DNA from: Isoetes taiwanensis
Taxonomy: Eukaryota; Streptophyta; Lycopodiopsida; Isoetales; Isoetaceae
Reading direction: 5' to 3'
Length of the DNA stretch: 64,000 nucleotides
Assembly: GCA_021234155.1 (NCBI GenBank)
Contig: JAJEKV010000105.1
Coordinates: 496,001 to 560,000 of the forward strand
Below, piece by piece: positions 12,117 to 22,929 of this stretch. The notes below the pieces were generated by a model. That model saw only the letters and a program-made list of their open reading frames with translations, was not told the origin of the DNA and ran no database searches. Numbering within the stretch: position 1 is the first letter of the stretch; every line of letters starts with the position of its first letter. The translations under genes were made by a program, and so were the position numbers.

Positions 12117-13052
12117 ATAATGCATCTATGGCACACATTCCTTTTGATTGTCTCCCTGTAGCCCGAGAGTTTTATTCTGTATTGAGCTACGTATTTGGAA
12201 AGGCTTTCTCATCGTCATGATGTACCAAGACTCCGCCAGTGTATGATTTACAGAATTTTTACAGTGCCACTTTGTTGTGATTCCCATTTTAACACATTAT
12301 TGCCCTTGTGGTTTTTTGCAAGGCAGAGAAGTCCAAGGAGAGCCGTTCTTAGAGCGCAGACATCTTGGGACTTATCTGCGTGCTATTCCAGGTGATGATT
12401 TGCCAAATGCCATTTTGCTGTGAAAAACACTTAGATGCTTGTTTAGGAAAGATAAAATATATGCTAGCTTACTAGTTATTGTGAGTGGCTACTGCTTAAG
12501 CGGAGTTGCTATTTAGATGTAGATATTTGCATACTATTTAAGGTGATGATTTGCAGAATTTGTACAATGCCACTTTACCATAAAAAGGATTTAGATCTTT
12601 ATTTAGCAAAGCTAGAACATTCACTAGATTAATAGTTGTTGTTATCTGCTCTTTTGGCTATAGATATCTTTTCGGGATAAACCTTGCCTACTGAAGCAGG
12701 TTGATTGATTTACTTTCCCTACGATACATCGAAGGGTGAGCCTGTGTTGTGATGGGCAAATGAAAAACAGAGGGAATGAGTGTTGAGAAGAGAGAGAAGA
12801 AAGATAGGTTAAATGAAAAGCGTCGTAGGAAGTACGCTGAGTTGCCTGGGACAAAGAAAAATGAACTGAGACAAAAATGCTGAGAGTACGCAAGCAAGCG
12901 TAGAGAATGAATTGTGAGTGCTCCAATGTAGGAAAGAGTAGAGGGGCCAGTCCGCAATGCTCTGGGCCATTTGGCAGGTGAACAATGGGACGATGGCTCC
13001 ATTTCGTTGATTATGGGTCGGTTGGCCATGACGGCAATGGAGCGACTGCTTC
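12117..13052. repeat. 1-kb tandem direct repeat, copy B
   Basis: Second copy of the unit at 10905-11880, offset by about 1.2 kb, with about 235 bp of unique DNA (11881-12116) between them. It ends 62 bp before the first recognisable helicase exon, so the duplication lies where the missing N-terminal exons of that gene would be expected, or within a long intron. Confidence 0.85.
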
Positions 13053-13113
13053 GGCGATTTACCCCCACAGCCAAAGGCTAGGCCTCTGCTAGTTCTGTTC
13101 CAACTTTTCTCAG

Positions 13114-16100
13114 GTAGGCAATGATGTCAAGTTAAAAATAAATGTTGAGAATGATAAGAACAAAAAACAGAAGATTCGGAAAGCAATAATTCGCGAAGCT
13201 GAGATAGTTCTAACCACGCTAAGTGGCTGTGGAGGAGATGTGTATTCTATTTGCATGGAGTCTGCTAATGAGAAAAAACAAATTAGGTGCAATGGCTTTT
13301 TTGATGCTGTTGTCATTGATGAAGCTGCTCAAGTATTTACATCTTAAGTTTCAAGTTTGTGGTGATTATTCAAAGTTACTAAACTAATAGCTTGTTATAA
13401 GCACCGGAGCCAGCTACCTTAATTCCCTTGCAGCTTCTTTCGGACACCCAAGCAAGATGTATTATGGTACTGGTTCTCCCTATATTTGATATTTCTATCT
13501 CTCTTAGACATGGAAGCCTCCCTCTTGTTGTTTCTGATCATACGGTCCTAGATATGCTACTACTAAATTCATTGTCTTTTACCCGGCCATTCAATAAGCT
13601 TGACAGTCAAGTATGCATTTGGTTTGAAGGGAGAGTAAACAGAGAGTAAGCTGCTTCCTGTAATTATTGCATTGAGCCTCAAAACTAGAGATCATGTTGA
13701 TGGCATAAGTTGCTAGCTCATTTACGCAATGTTAGGGTTATGCCTTAAATTGTATAGTAATAGATGGATTAAAGCAGAGTGGATTGTCTTGTTCATTAGT
13801 GTTGTAAGTGCAAGATTTGGAGGAGTTGAAGATGAACCACTGCAATGCCATATTATTGCCCCATATAGTTGGGTGAATGGCAGATTAAGAGTTTCCCCAA
13901 TTTTGCATTGTATTATCTGGGACGCAATCACAGCTTTTGCTTCTAGTTTGTTTTCCAAACTTGAGGGAGAACAATTGACACAAGTACCAATGCTGCAATA
14001 ACATGAAGTCTCTGAGATAGATGCCCGTGACAATGTGCATGCAGGGTTGTACCTGTGGGAGAATCATGGTTGAATGGCAAGTCTGATATTTATGACGATG
14101 CTTAAATGATATTACATGTCTCTATAGAGTTGCCAAGCAATATTCTATGAAGAAATGTGTGTAGCAAAGCTCAAGGAACAGCACCATAACTTTGCTCATT
14201 TCACAGATTGGTGATCCAAAGCAGCTCACAGCAACAGTTTTATCCAATGCAGCAAACAAAATGTCGTATGAATGCAGTATGTTTGAGCGGTTTCAGCGTA
14301 ATTCCAGTTACTATGCTCAGTATTCAGGTCAGTTGACCCTTCGCCTTTGTGTGATCTAGGATATGGTGCTCGGCATTAAGTTTGTATTCTTAGGCATCCT
14401 CCATAATGACCTTTTCTGCAGTATCGTATGCATCCAGAAATTTGTAGGTTCCCTTCAGCACATTTCTATGACAGCCAATTGACAGATGGTAAAGATATTG
14501 CCAATGGGTGCAAGACAGCATCCTTTCACAAACACCAGTATGATGCTTATGCTGACTATTTCCTGTGTCTCACTATTTGTTAAGACTTGTTATCTCGACT
14601 TATGTTGCAAAGAAATATGAAAATGAATGTTTATGGCTTGAGATGGTACTGGTTGCAGATATTTTGATCCATACGTGTTTTTTAATGTTTCTGAAGGACG
14701 AGAAATCAGGGAGCATAATATAGCATAATATGCTATGATTTCCTTGTTAGCCTGCTTTATATTGTAAGACGATTGCTTGCAAGTTGTGGAAACATGTTTC
14801 CTGATGAAATCAAGCCAGGGCGTATTGCTGTAATAACCCCATATAAGAATCAGCTTATGCTATTGCGTGATCAGGTCACCAGAAGTCTTGGTCCTGGTCT
14901 TACAAGTAGCATAGAATTTAACACTGTGGATGGTTTCCAAGGCCGTGAAGTGGATATATTGCTTTTATCTACTGTACGTGGATCTTCTGGGTCGCAAAAT
15001 AGTAGTATTGGATTTGTTGCAGATTTAAGACGAATGAACATTTCGCTAACGCGGGCAAGATTCTCACTATGGATTATTGGTCATGAAAAAACGTTGAAAA
15101 CAAACTTGGCATGGGCAGCTTTGCTGGATGATGCAGATAATAGAGGTTTGATTTTGCCTGTTAAGAAGCCATATAATAAAGTTTTCCAGGGAAGTGTCGT
15201 TGCCCTGGATGCTCAGTCAGTTGAGATTAGAAATAAGGGGGAGAGAATGAATGAGCAAATTTCAGACAAGGGAGCCCAATGACATCTCTTGTCAAGGAAG
15301 CCAAGTGGCAAAGCCATCTTTTCAAGTAAAATCAAAGCCTCATGTGCTCAAAGAGAAACTTAGCAAACATATCATAGAAGCAGAGCAAACAATTCAAGGA
15401 AGCCAAGTGACAAAGGCATCTTCTCAAGTAAAATCAAGGCCTCAGGTGCTCCAAGAGAAGCTAAGTGTTAGCAAACATATAAGAGAAGCAGAGCAGACAA
15501 TGGAAGAGATCGAAATTCACAGCGATAAACAAGACTCCAAGAGCAAGAGGGACTTGTTGCCATCAGAAAAGCAGCACCATAATATGCCCTGAAAGACTTC
15601 TAAAATAGACGTGGTTACACAAGCTGGTGTCGGTGGTAGGAAAACTGATGGGACTGTCTCTGTTAACCAATTGTGTGGCATGGCAAGCCAACAGAAAGCT
15701 CCAGTGAGAACAAATCCTGATATGAGTAATGGTTGTCAAGGTGATATTGTAGCCAATGCTTCTATCAAGAATAATGCTGCCCTACTGTGTAAAAGACAAA
15801 GAGAGGCGGCAGCTGCAATGATGCCATCTGGTTCATTTCTCAGCTCCAAGAAGGAACTACCACACCGTTCAGAGAAAGGTATAATTTTGATATTTATATG
15901 CACTTGGTTGAATGATAGAAGACATAAATGTTCATATTTTTCCAGCTTCTTCAATCTCAAGATTAAAAGAACATGCTAGTTCAAAGGTGCAGCCAATTGA
16001 AGAGAATCAAACAACCAGCAGGAGTGGGAAAATCAATGATAATGGCCTGCAAGATGAATGGGAAAAGTTTCAGAAAGCTTTAGATGCAAAGATGAGATGA
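13114..16100 (+). pseudogene. SETX/MAA3-type superfamily 1 RNA/DNA helicase, 5'-truncated and broken
   Basis: Exons can be followed by splice sites. 13114-13332 gives AEIVLTTLSGCGGDVYSICM and the Walker B motif VVIDEAAQ. 13401-13466 gives EPATLIPLQLL. 14207-14327 gives IGDPKQLTATVLSNAA (motif III). 14422-14536 gives YRMHPEICRFPSAHFYDSQL (motif IV region). 14659-14725 gives PYVFFNVSEGREI. From 14766 follow GRIAVITPYKNQ, TVDGFQGREVDILLLSTVR and RRMNISLTRARFSLWIIG (motifs V and VI). The set identifies a Sen1/senataxin/MAGATAMA3 helicase, which acts on nuclear RNA and R-loops. Motif I (GxxGTGKT) and everything N-terminal are absent. The reading frame shifts at about 15270, has a stop at about 15590 and lacks the start of exon 14766. 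The C-terminal tail has a two-unit internal repeat (15294-15510). The last exon, 15946-16100, ends FQKALDAKMR. Confidence 0.85.
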
Positions 16101-17229
16101 ATCATGCCAAGCCAACGATTCTGTATATATGCCTTCCCTCAAACAAATTTTGTAAAAAGAACTATGTAAAGTAAAGGGAAGGCAATTTTTGACTGCTGGG
16201 TGTTGAAATTAAGTGTTTATCCTAATGGTTGCCAAGTTTCTATTTTAGTTTGCTTGAATCATGCATGTTACTTAAGTTATGGAGAGCTCGGTTAGGAGCA
16301 ATTGGAGGCATTACCTGCTCCTGTTGTTTTGGCTAAACTTAAGGTGTTCTCATGTATTTAAACTGAAATATTGAATGAGAAAGATCACCAAGTTCACGCA
16401 TCCCTGATCATTCCTATTCTAAGTGTTTTGTGTTCAGTTAGAAATATTGATATTTCTAGTTGATCTTGATCTTGATTTTATCACTGGGCAGTACAGCCCT
16501 CATGTTGGACAACTTGGTTTGAAAAATATCAAGATCTGAAAGTTGAGCTTTTATCAGTGCTAAGAGACTGTTCTCTAATTGGAAAATCATTTCTAATGCA
16601 CATGTAAATAGTAATTTATTTGAATAGCGAGTCCATCAATTATGTATGTGGGCAATTATTATTAGGGAAAATTTTATAAATGCCCTTGTATTTTGGGGTA
16701 ATTGCCAAAATGCCCTTGTATATTCAAATATTGTTAATTTGCCCCTACGGCCAAGAACAGCCGCATCTTGGATTCAGAATCCAAAGAATTTGAAGAATGC
16801 TCTTGGGTTTGCTGCATCGCCAATTCAGATCATTATTACACTCCATCAATGATTCAAAATCATTTTGGCACATTTTCTTGGGCGCCCAGAGACTGTAAAA
16901 AGCTGGATTGGTTTTACATTGTTGAACAACTATGCATGCATCTCTCTCTCTCTTTCTACATTTTATTGATAATCAGGTGGACAAGGTGGATAAATCTGGT
17001 GGTAAGAAGCTTGACTATGATGCCAAGTTGGCTATGGATCGTCGCCATACTTGCCCATTTTTGTGTTTTTTGAAAATCTATTGCAAAGCTTTATTGAATG
17101 GCTGCATTCTACAGATCTTTAGAAGCCCGAATTATAATGGCCATAATCGACTTTTTCTCTTTTACTGTGAGTCTTATGCTAGAAGCTTTGGCTAGAGGCA
17201 GGATCTACAACAAAAAATACATTTGATGT
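16101..17229. other. intergenic, no supported gene
   Basis: Contains AT-rich DNA, a short (CT)n run at about 16941-16958, and a repeated phrase aaatgcccttgtat (about 16679 and 16710). A coding-like stretch after an acceptor at 16977-17065 (VDKVDKSGGKKLDYDAKLAM) could be a stray exon, but I cannot place it in a family. Confidence 0.5.
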
Positions 17230-17309
17230 GCAACAATATTTAGTCTTTTTGTTTTGTTTCGGTCACAGCCATCCTCGCCACATTCCGAGACCGCACCACG
17301 GGAACCGTC

Positions 17310-17690
17310 ATGCACACAACAAACATATACAGGCATCACGATGGGAACATGCAACAATTCCTCGATAATATCAGAGTGATTGCCGAGAGTGCAACATCGC
17401 AATCCACACCCGGAGCCAATGCCGCAACAAAAACCGCCAGGACTATCCTCGTGGGAGATTTCAACATAGATGCCCTGCGACAAAGCAGCATCATCGCGGC
17501 CTTGCAAGCCGTGTTGCCCGGCCATGTCCAACAAGTCAAAGCCGCCATGCGCTCCGCGACGCCGCTCGACCACATCTGGACAGACTTCAAGCCCGTGCTT
17601 TGCGATGGAATAGGTATGATTGTGCAAAAATACCCTCTGGCCATGGAGGGCAACCCTCCGTGCGCAGCACCTTGTTTTCTTTCTTTTTAA
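17310..17690 (+). mobile_element. endonuclease/exonuclease/phosphatase fragment, probably from a Helentron-type element
   Basis: One open frame reads ARTILVGDFNIDALRQSSII, then LDHIWTDFKPVLCDGIGMI. GDFN is the catalytic Asp-Asn motif of the EEP (APE-like) nuclease fold, and the (I/L)DHIxTxF block follows it in the EN domains of Helentrons and of LINEs. The final SDH motif is missing. The frame runs straight into a GC-rich hairpin (17645-17659) shared with another site at 20.9 kb, as expected for the end of a Helentron, whose EN domain is C-terminal. The CG-rich composition differs from the flanks. A LINE origin is the alternative. Confidence 0.5.
17645..17685 (+). repeat. hairpin terminus, candidate Helentron 3' end (1 of 2)
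   Basis: The stem GGAGGG/CCCTCC with loop CAA is followed by GTGCGCAGCACCTTGTTTT. The same hairpin and tail occur inverted at 20914-20948. A hairpin close to the end is typical of Helitron-class elements. No CTRR end is seen, which fits Helentrons better than canonical Helitrons. Confidence 0.45.
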
Positions 17691-17721
17691 CAATAACTTA
17701 TTCAATTGTTTTGGGGGTAAT

Positions 17722-18477
17722 GGTCTATGGTCTCAAGGATAGTAATTTATGCATCCATATCAAATCCCCTTGAAACCCCCTGTTATTACGCTACATATTT
17801 TAAATGAGGTGCACCCTGGACTACCTCAATCGTCGGATCTGTCCATCATATGGTCCAGATCATATGTTGGGGTTTCTAGGTGCCTCTTTTTCGATTCTTG
17901 TTTAGATTATGATCATTTATAGCTAGGGGAGCCTATGATTTTGAAATATGGAATACAGGTTCTCCTAAGGTTTTAGAATATGAAATATCAAAACTCATTT
18001 CTATATGGGTTCGCCTAAGATTTTAGAGTTTGAGATATGGAGACTCGAATCTCTACCAAAATAATTTGATATCTTAATTAGAATGCTTTAACCAATGCAA
18101 ACAGAAAACTAACGTACTTATTTTATGTATTGAATCTATGTTTTCTTTTTTTTTTTTCTTTTTAATAATATAAAGAAAATGGAAACAATTGGGAAAACGC
18201 ATTTGCTTAAAGTTTTTCGTGCCCACAAGACAACGGTTTTTGGGATGATTTTTGGGTTAGTTTTGCTAAATGCTAGAAAGTATGAGAAGAAAAATTTATA
18301 ATGTTTAGCTAAATCACAGAAAGTTTTGGGATTAGTTTTGGGCAAGTTTAGCTAAAGCCATTATAGCTAATAAGAAATATTTGATTAGTAAATTATTCTC
18401 TAGTCTATGGTCTGAATTTCTCAATTTAGGCATCCATCTCAAATCCCCCTGGAACCCCTTGTTATTGTGCTATATAT
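17722..18477. repeat. pair of about 77-bp direct repeats and tandem units between them
   Basis: The blocks at 17722-17799 and 18401-18477 share gtctatggtct, gcatccat.tcaaatccc, and ttgttatt..gcta.atat in the same order. Between them, 17935-18055 holds about two and a half units containing cctaaggttttagaatatg-type sequence. This looks like a small repeat-bounded insertion. No gene is seen. Confidence 0.6.
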
Positions 18478-18903
18478 TGAAGAAAAAATAAATTTGGCTT
18501 AAGCCTTATTATATGTCGAGTTTATGCAAACAAAAATAGGAGGAATGTAACCTTTTATAATTTTCAGCCTTCGTAGAAGGGAAAATTTACTATTCCAAAA
18601 GGAGGGTCCGAATGTCATATTTGCCTTCAAAGCCCATAGCTTCATCTTCAGGAATATACAAGCCGCTTAAATGCTTATTTGCAATCAAAGGCAACCAAAA
18701 CATATGTATGAGCTGGTGACAAAGCAATCAAAATAGAAGCAAAGCAATCTATTAGTGGGCGTAAAGTGCAATGTGGACATGCTAGGATTCAAGAGACTGA
18801 GCTTGCTAAGTTAACAAAAGATACTGATTGTAAACAAACGTTAGATCTTCTAAAAAAAATACATGTTAGTTGTTTATCTTTAAAAAGAGGGATATTAATA
18901 TAT

Positions 18904-18963
18904 ACAAGAAATTTATCGCGGCGGCCTTGGCCTCCGCGAACATTTCTCTTCCCAACTGACTTA
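18904..18963 (+). repeat. GC-rich hairpin block, copy 1
   Basis: tacaagaaatttat, then a 22-bp near-palindrome at 18917-18938 (cgcggcggcc/ggcctccgcg), then aacatttctcttccc and aactgactt. The same block in the same orientation lies at 35607-35670. Sequence similarity stops at actt on the right, as if at an element end. Confidence 0.7.
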
Positions 18964-20650
18964 CTATTGGTTGAATTATAGTAGTTAGGCCTAACATAAG
19001 TATGGATGTTCGAAATCTATTCCAGTCTGAGCGATTGCAAACATTAACTAGACACTTTTAAATTAATTGTTCCCTATGTTAGCTAATGTTTTATATGCTA
19101 GTTGTTGGGGGCACGAGTTTAGGAGTATGTTGTGCAAGACCATAGTTTGCCTCACCCAGACATACGTCAAAATGTAATGCCATCAAAAAGTAACCACTAG
19201 CCCTTGCAAGTTATATTGATCTAACCGTCCCCCATCGTCGGATCACATTGTGGTTATATCACAGAATCTCTGGAATATGCCTTTTCACAAAAATATTCTA
19301 CGAATTACTGCAATAATCTTTGGAATACGCTTTTTTCAAAGAATATACTGTGGGAGATAATCTTCTGAATATACCTTCCTGAAAATTATTACTGTGTAGT
19401 TGCACCGGAAATACGGCTTTTTTGCGCTACCATAGCCATGGAAATATTCTGCTCCGCCATATGTTTCCTTCAACCTATGATGTTTTGAGGCCGATTTCTT
19501 CAAAGGGTCAAGATTTGGGTTGCTGGGATGTCTCTTCAAGGCAGCCGATTCCTCAATGGGTAGTGATTTTTCTTTCGGCAGAGCTCTTAGTTTTTTTCTT
19601 ATCAGGTTCTCTTAGTGCAGATTTCGATCTACTTTTAGTCTTCAAGGTTTGCTAGATTTGAATCTGGTCTTGCCTGCTTAGCCTTTTTGCTGTTACTGGT
19701 CAGACCTACACCAAGAGTTTTCGCAGAGAACGCTGAAGGTGCTGAGTACTGTCCTCTCCATTGGGAGGTTTTCCTTAGTTTTCTTCATTCTTACTCCGAA
19801 CTACAGAATGGGTCCCAAAATGTACCTGGAGATAAAAGGGCTCGAGTCATAGCAAAAAAAAGCTACAGCTTGAGTTACGATAGGAACAGATTCAATAAAA
19901 ATTTGCCTCTGGTACAGTAATTGAAGAGCCCAATCTGGAGAGCGAGCAAATTTCTGATCGAATTCGGCCAAGCTGGGCCTGTAACTTCCATTTGATCTTA
20001 GTTTCTTGGTAAGGCAAACAGTGGGCGAATCACATTGAGGAAGTATGCTTAAGAAGGTAACAAAATAACAGAGAAGGGGCGACATTTTTGATACCCAGGA
20101 GACTTTCTTCAGGTTAGCATCGATATCATACACTACCAGGAGTTGTCGGAATGGTTCTTCTCTGCCGAAGAAGATCAAAAGGGCACATCTGAGAACAATT
20201 TTCTTGCTTTGCCTTGGCATTTTGTGACCCAAAAAAAGGAAAATTCAAGGATTTGAATGCTGAATTCGTATGCCCAATTTATTTACAGGTGAGCTTCTGC
20301 ATTTAAACATCTCGGCATTATTTCTCTTTGATTTCTTCCCTGCTTTGCAACCTCTGCACAACTTATTTCTCAAAAACCTTCATCTCTGGCTGATTTCATT
20401 CTGTTTTTTCGATTGATTGTTTGTTTCGAGAAACCGGGAGCATTTTTTTGAGCAATTTATAATCTACAGCCAGGTTTTAAAGCATTTGAATGAATTTTTT
20501 AAAGGATAATTCAGATTAGAGCAAGATTTGTTGCGTGCAGGAGATGCAAGAGGGAGAAAAAGGCCAGATCTCTTCCGCCATGTCTACATATGTTTTACAT
20601 GAATTGCGTAGATAAATGGCTATGCCGCTATAGCTCGTCATGAGGCGTGC
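18964..20650. other. intergenic, weak ORFs only
   Basis: Short ORFs on both strands (for example 19687-19920 plus and 19801-20232 minus) have no recognisable motif and overlap each other. I see no splice-consistent gene. Confidence 0.45.
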
Positions 20651-20654
20651 CCCT

Positions 20655-20783
20655 GTTCTTCCTCCGCCATAAATGCTCATAAATGCTTCTGAACACACAT
20701 TAATGCCCTGCAATCAATAAGTTCACACGTGTCGTCTTTTGATAATGTTCTTCCTCCACCATAAATGCTCATAAATACGTCAG
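20655..20783. repeat. two-copy direct repeat, 37 bp
   Basis: 20655-20691 and 20747-20783 share gttcttcctcc.ccataaatg followed by ctcataaat, with a 92-bp period. The right flanks also carry similar caatca/atcaatg phrases, so the whole 92-bp unit is probably duplicated. Confidence 0.7.
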
Positions 20784-20913
20784 AAATCTGAAATCAATGT
20801 TATCAATGCAACGTGTCACATGCTCATAATTGTTAAGGAACAAATTAGAGGAGAACAGAAATAGACACTGCATTAGATAGGAAGGAAAATTTGAGATCGC
20901 TATGGAGCAAGTA

Positions 20914-20948
20914 AAACAAGGTGCTGCGCACGGAGGATTGCCCTCCGT
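20914..20948 (-). repeat. hairpin terminus, candidate Helentron 3' end (2 of 2)
   Basis: The reverse complement reads CGGAGGGCAATCCTCCG and then GTGCGCAGCACCTTGTTTT, matching the plus-strand copy at 17645-17685 except for the loop side. The element it terminates would extend to the right on the minus strand. No helicase or Rep protein is visible there. Confidence 0.45.
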
Positions 20949-20960
20949 GACCTGAGGGTG

Positions 20961-22700
20961 AAGTGAACAAGAATTTCATCCGTGATCCCTAAAATATTAT
21001 TCTAGTTCCGAAAAGGGCCAGAGTCCTATCACGTTATTCCATACGTCAACATTGATACAATATTTTATTCAACTCAATGTCTCAACCTCAACCATTTAAG
21101 GTGACTGAAAGAGAAATGACAAACAAAGCTTTTTGACTTAAATATGCACATTGGAGTTAACATCGTTTGGGTTCAAATCATTTGTTTGAGATGTTGCTCT
21201 ATTAATGCTTTCAATTCCAAACACTGATTTTGTATTAAATAGACACGTGAATATGTTGTTCATGGCAATGATATGGATTTAAGTTTGTGGCGCTAACAAA
21301 ATAATTTAATCAAACTGTCTCAATCATTATATTATATAGACTACATGACATCAATTTGTAGCCTATGCCTGCAACAACTACCTACATGTTAGCCAATAAA
21401 ACCATACTGTTTCTTTAGATAATAATCCTCTACCATTCTGCATTACATAACAGAACAATAGCCATATCACTACTTATATAGAACACAAGTAAGTTTTATT
21501 ACCATGCATAAGGGTTTGTTAATGCTGACACTAGAAACACAATGGACCATTGCAGGAGCAATTAGGATAGTATTCCTAAGCCTATTTCAAACATGGTTCT
21601 CGAGAAATAATGCCTTGGTGCATTATGAAAATAATGTAAGGAAAATAGCAATGGGTAAATGGTTGGAGAAAGACCGTATGGGGTTAAATAACCATTGAAA
21701 TAAAATGGATATACTTTTAAATACCATTAAGTAAAAGTGTCAGCACCCCTAATATAGGCTGAGCACCTTCGTGGCTTAGCCACCGGATTGGATGCAGTAG
21801 AAGCTGCTAGTTTCGAGCTTCGCGTAAATCACCGCCTTGCCGACGCTTGCCACTTGTCGCCATGCTAGCAAGGGTTCGTAAAAGCGGGGCCGCTACTAGA
21901 AAAACACGGGGCTCGGGGAAACACATCGGGCAAGTAGTAATTCGATTGATCCTTTGGGGATTGCTAAAACCATTCTGCTTGGCCGGAAAGCCTCCATGGT
22001 ATCAAAGACTCAAATATCAAGCTCCGCCAAGGCTCTTTTAATCCAAGTTTCAGCTTTTCAATTATCTGTTAATGGTCGCAAAAACAGAAGTTGGGTCTAA
22101 AATTGGAGTGAGAATTAGCAACCGCAAAAGAACCTTTGTTTATTTCAAGAGGGCAAATATAAAAAGAATACAGTATGGAACCGAAAATGGAAAACCGATG
22201 ATTCTACTAGTTTCGTGTCCGTGCATCCCTTTAGCTTATTTTTTTTTCCAATTAGCCTCTGATTACGAGGTAAATAATATTAACAATGGATTGTCAAGCG
22301 CATACTCGGCATGGAGTTGTTGAAGATTCTTTCCTTCCAATTTAAGGTACGCAAAAACAATTTCCATTGCTAACCTTTAAAATGCCCTTTAGCAATTAGC
22401 AATATCAAGATATCAACAAAATCAAAGATCGGCTTCTTGTTCCCGCTTTAATCGCCTTTTCTGATTTGAGCACAATGGCACAATCCCTAACAGACCCATC
22501 ATCGAAAAGATAATTTTACATCTACTTTCGGATTTTCGCAAGATTAAATCTTTCTCGAGCCCCGCCAAGGTCCAAATTTCATCATCTTTTCATCTAGGAA
22601 ATCAGAAAAATCGCATCACTTCTATAAAGTCAAAGCATCTTACCGTTTTTAGTCTTGAATCTTTCTGCTTTTTGCAAGGCATCGTTTCTCTGTTTGCAGT
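20961..22700. other. intergenic, no supported gene
   Basis: AT-rich DNA with short unrelated ORFs (21504-21698, 21847-22041, 22072-22323 plus). None shows a domain, a signal peptide or convincing splice sites. Confidence 0.45.
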
Positions 22701-22710
22701 TCAAAAATCC

Positions 22711-22925
22711 CCGAAAGAATACACAAGAACCAAAGAAGAAAAGAAATCATGATCGATTCTAGGTCAGAATCGACCCACATAGAATCTCCGCTCATGGGCA
22801 AACTTAGAACAAAACTGCAGATGCGCTATCCCCGCAAAATCCCCGAAAAGAATACACAAGAACCAAAGAAGAAAAGAAATCATGGTCGACTTTAGGTCAA
22901 ATCGACCCACATACAATCTCGACCA
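22711..22925. repeat. two-copy tandem repeat of about 85 bp
   Basis: aatacacaagaaccaaagaa followed by gaaaagaaatcatg.tcga and tcgacccacata occurs at about 22711-22793 and again at about 22841-22922. The second copy stops just before the inner end of the right inverted-repeat arm at 22930. Confidence 0.8.
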
Positions 22926-22929
22926 ATGA

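Noticed and set aside
17205-17705. 166-codon minus ORF rich in Cys and Gly
   Set aside because: Antisense to the EEP endonuclease frame, which carries GDFN and LDHI motifs.
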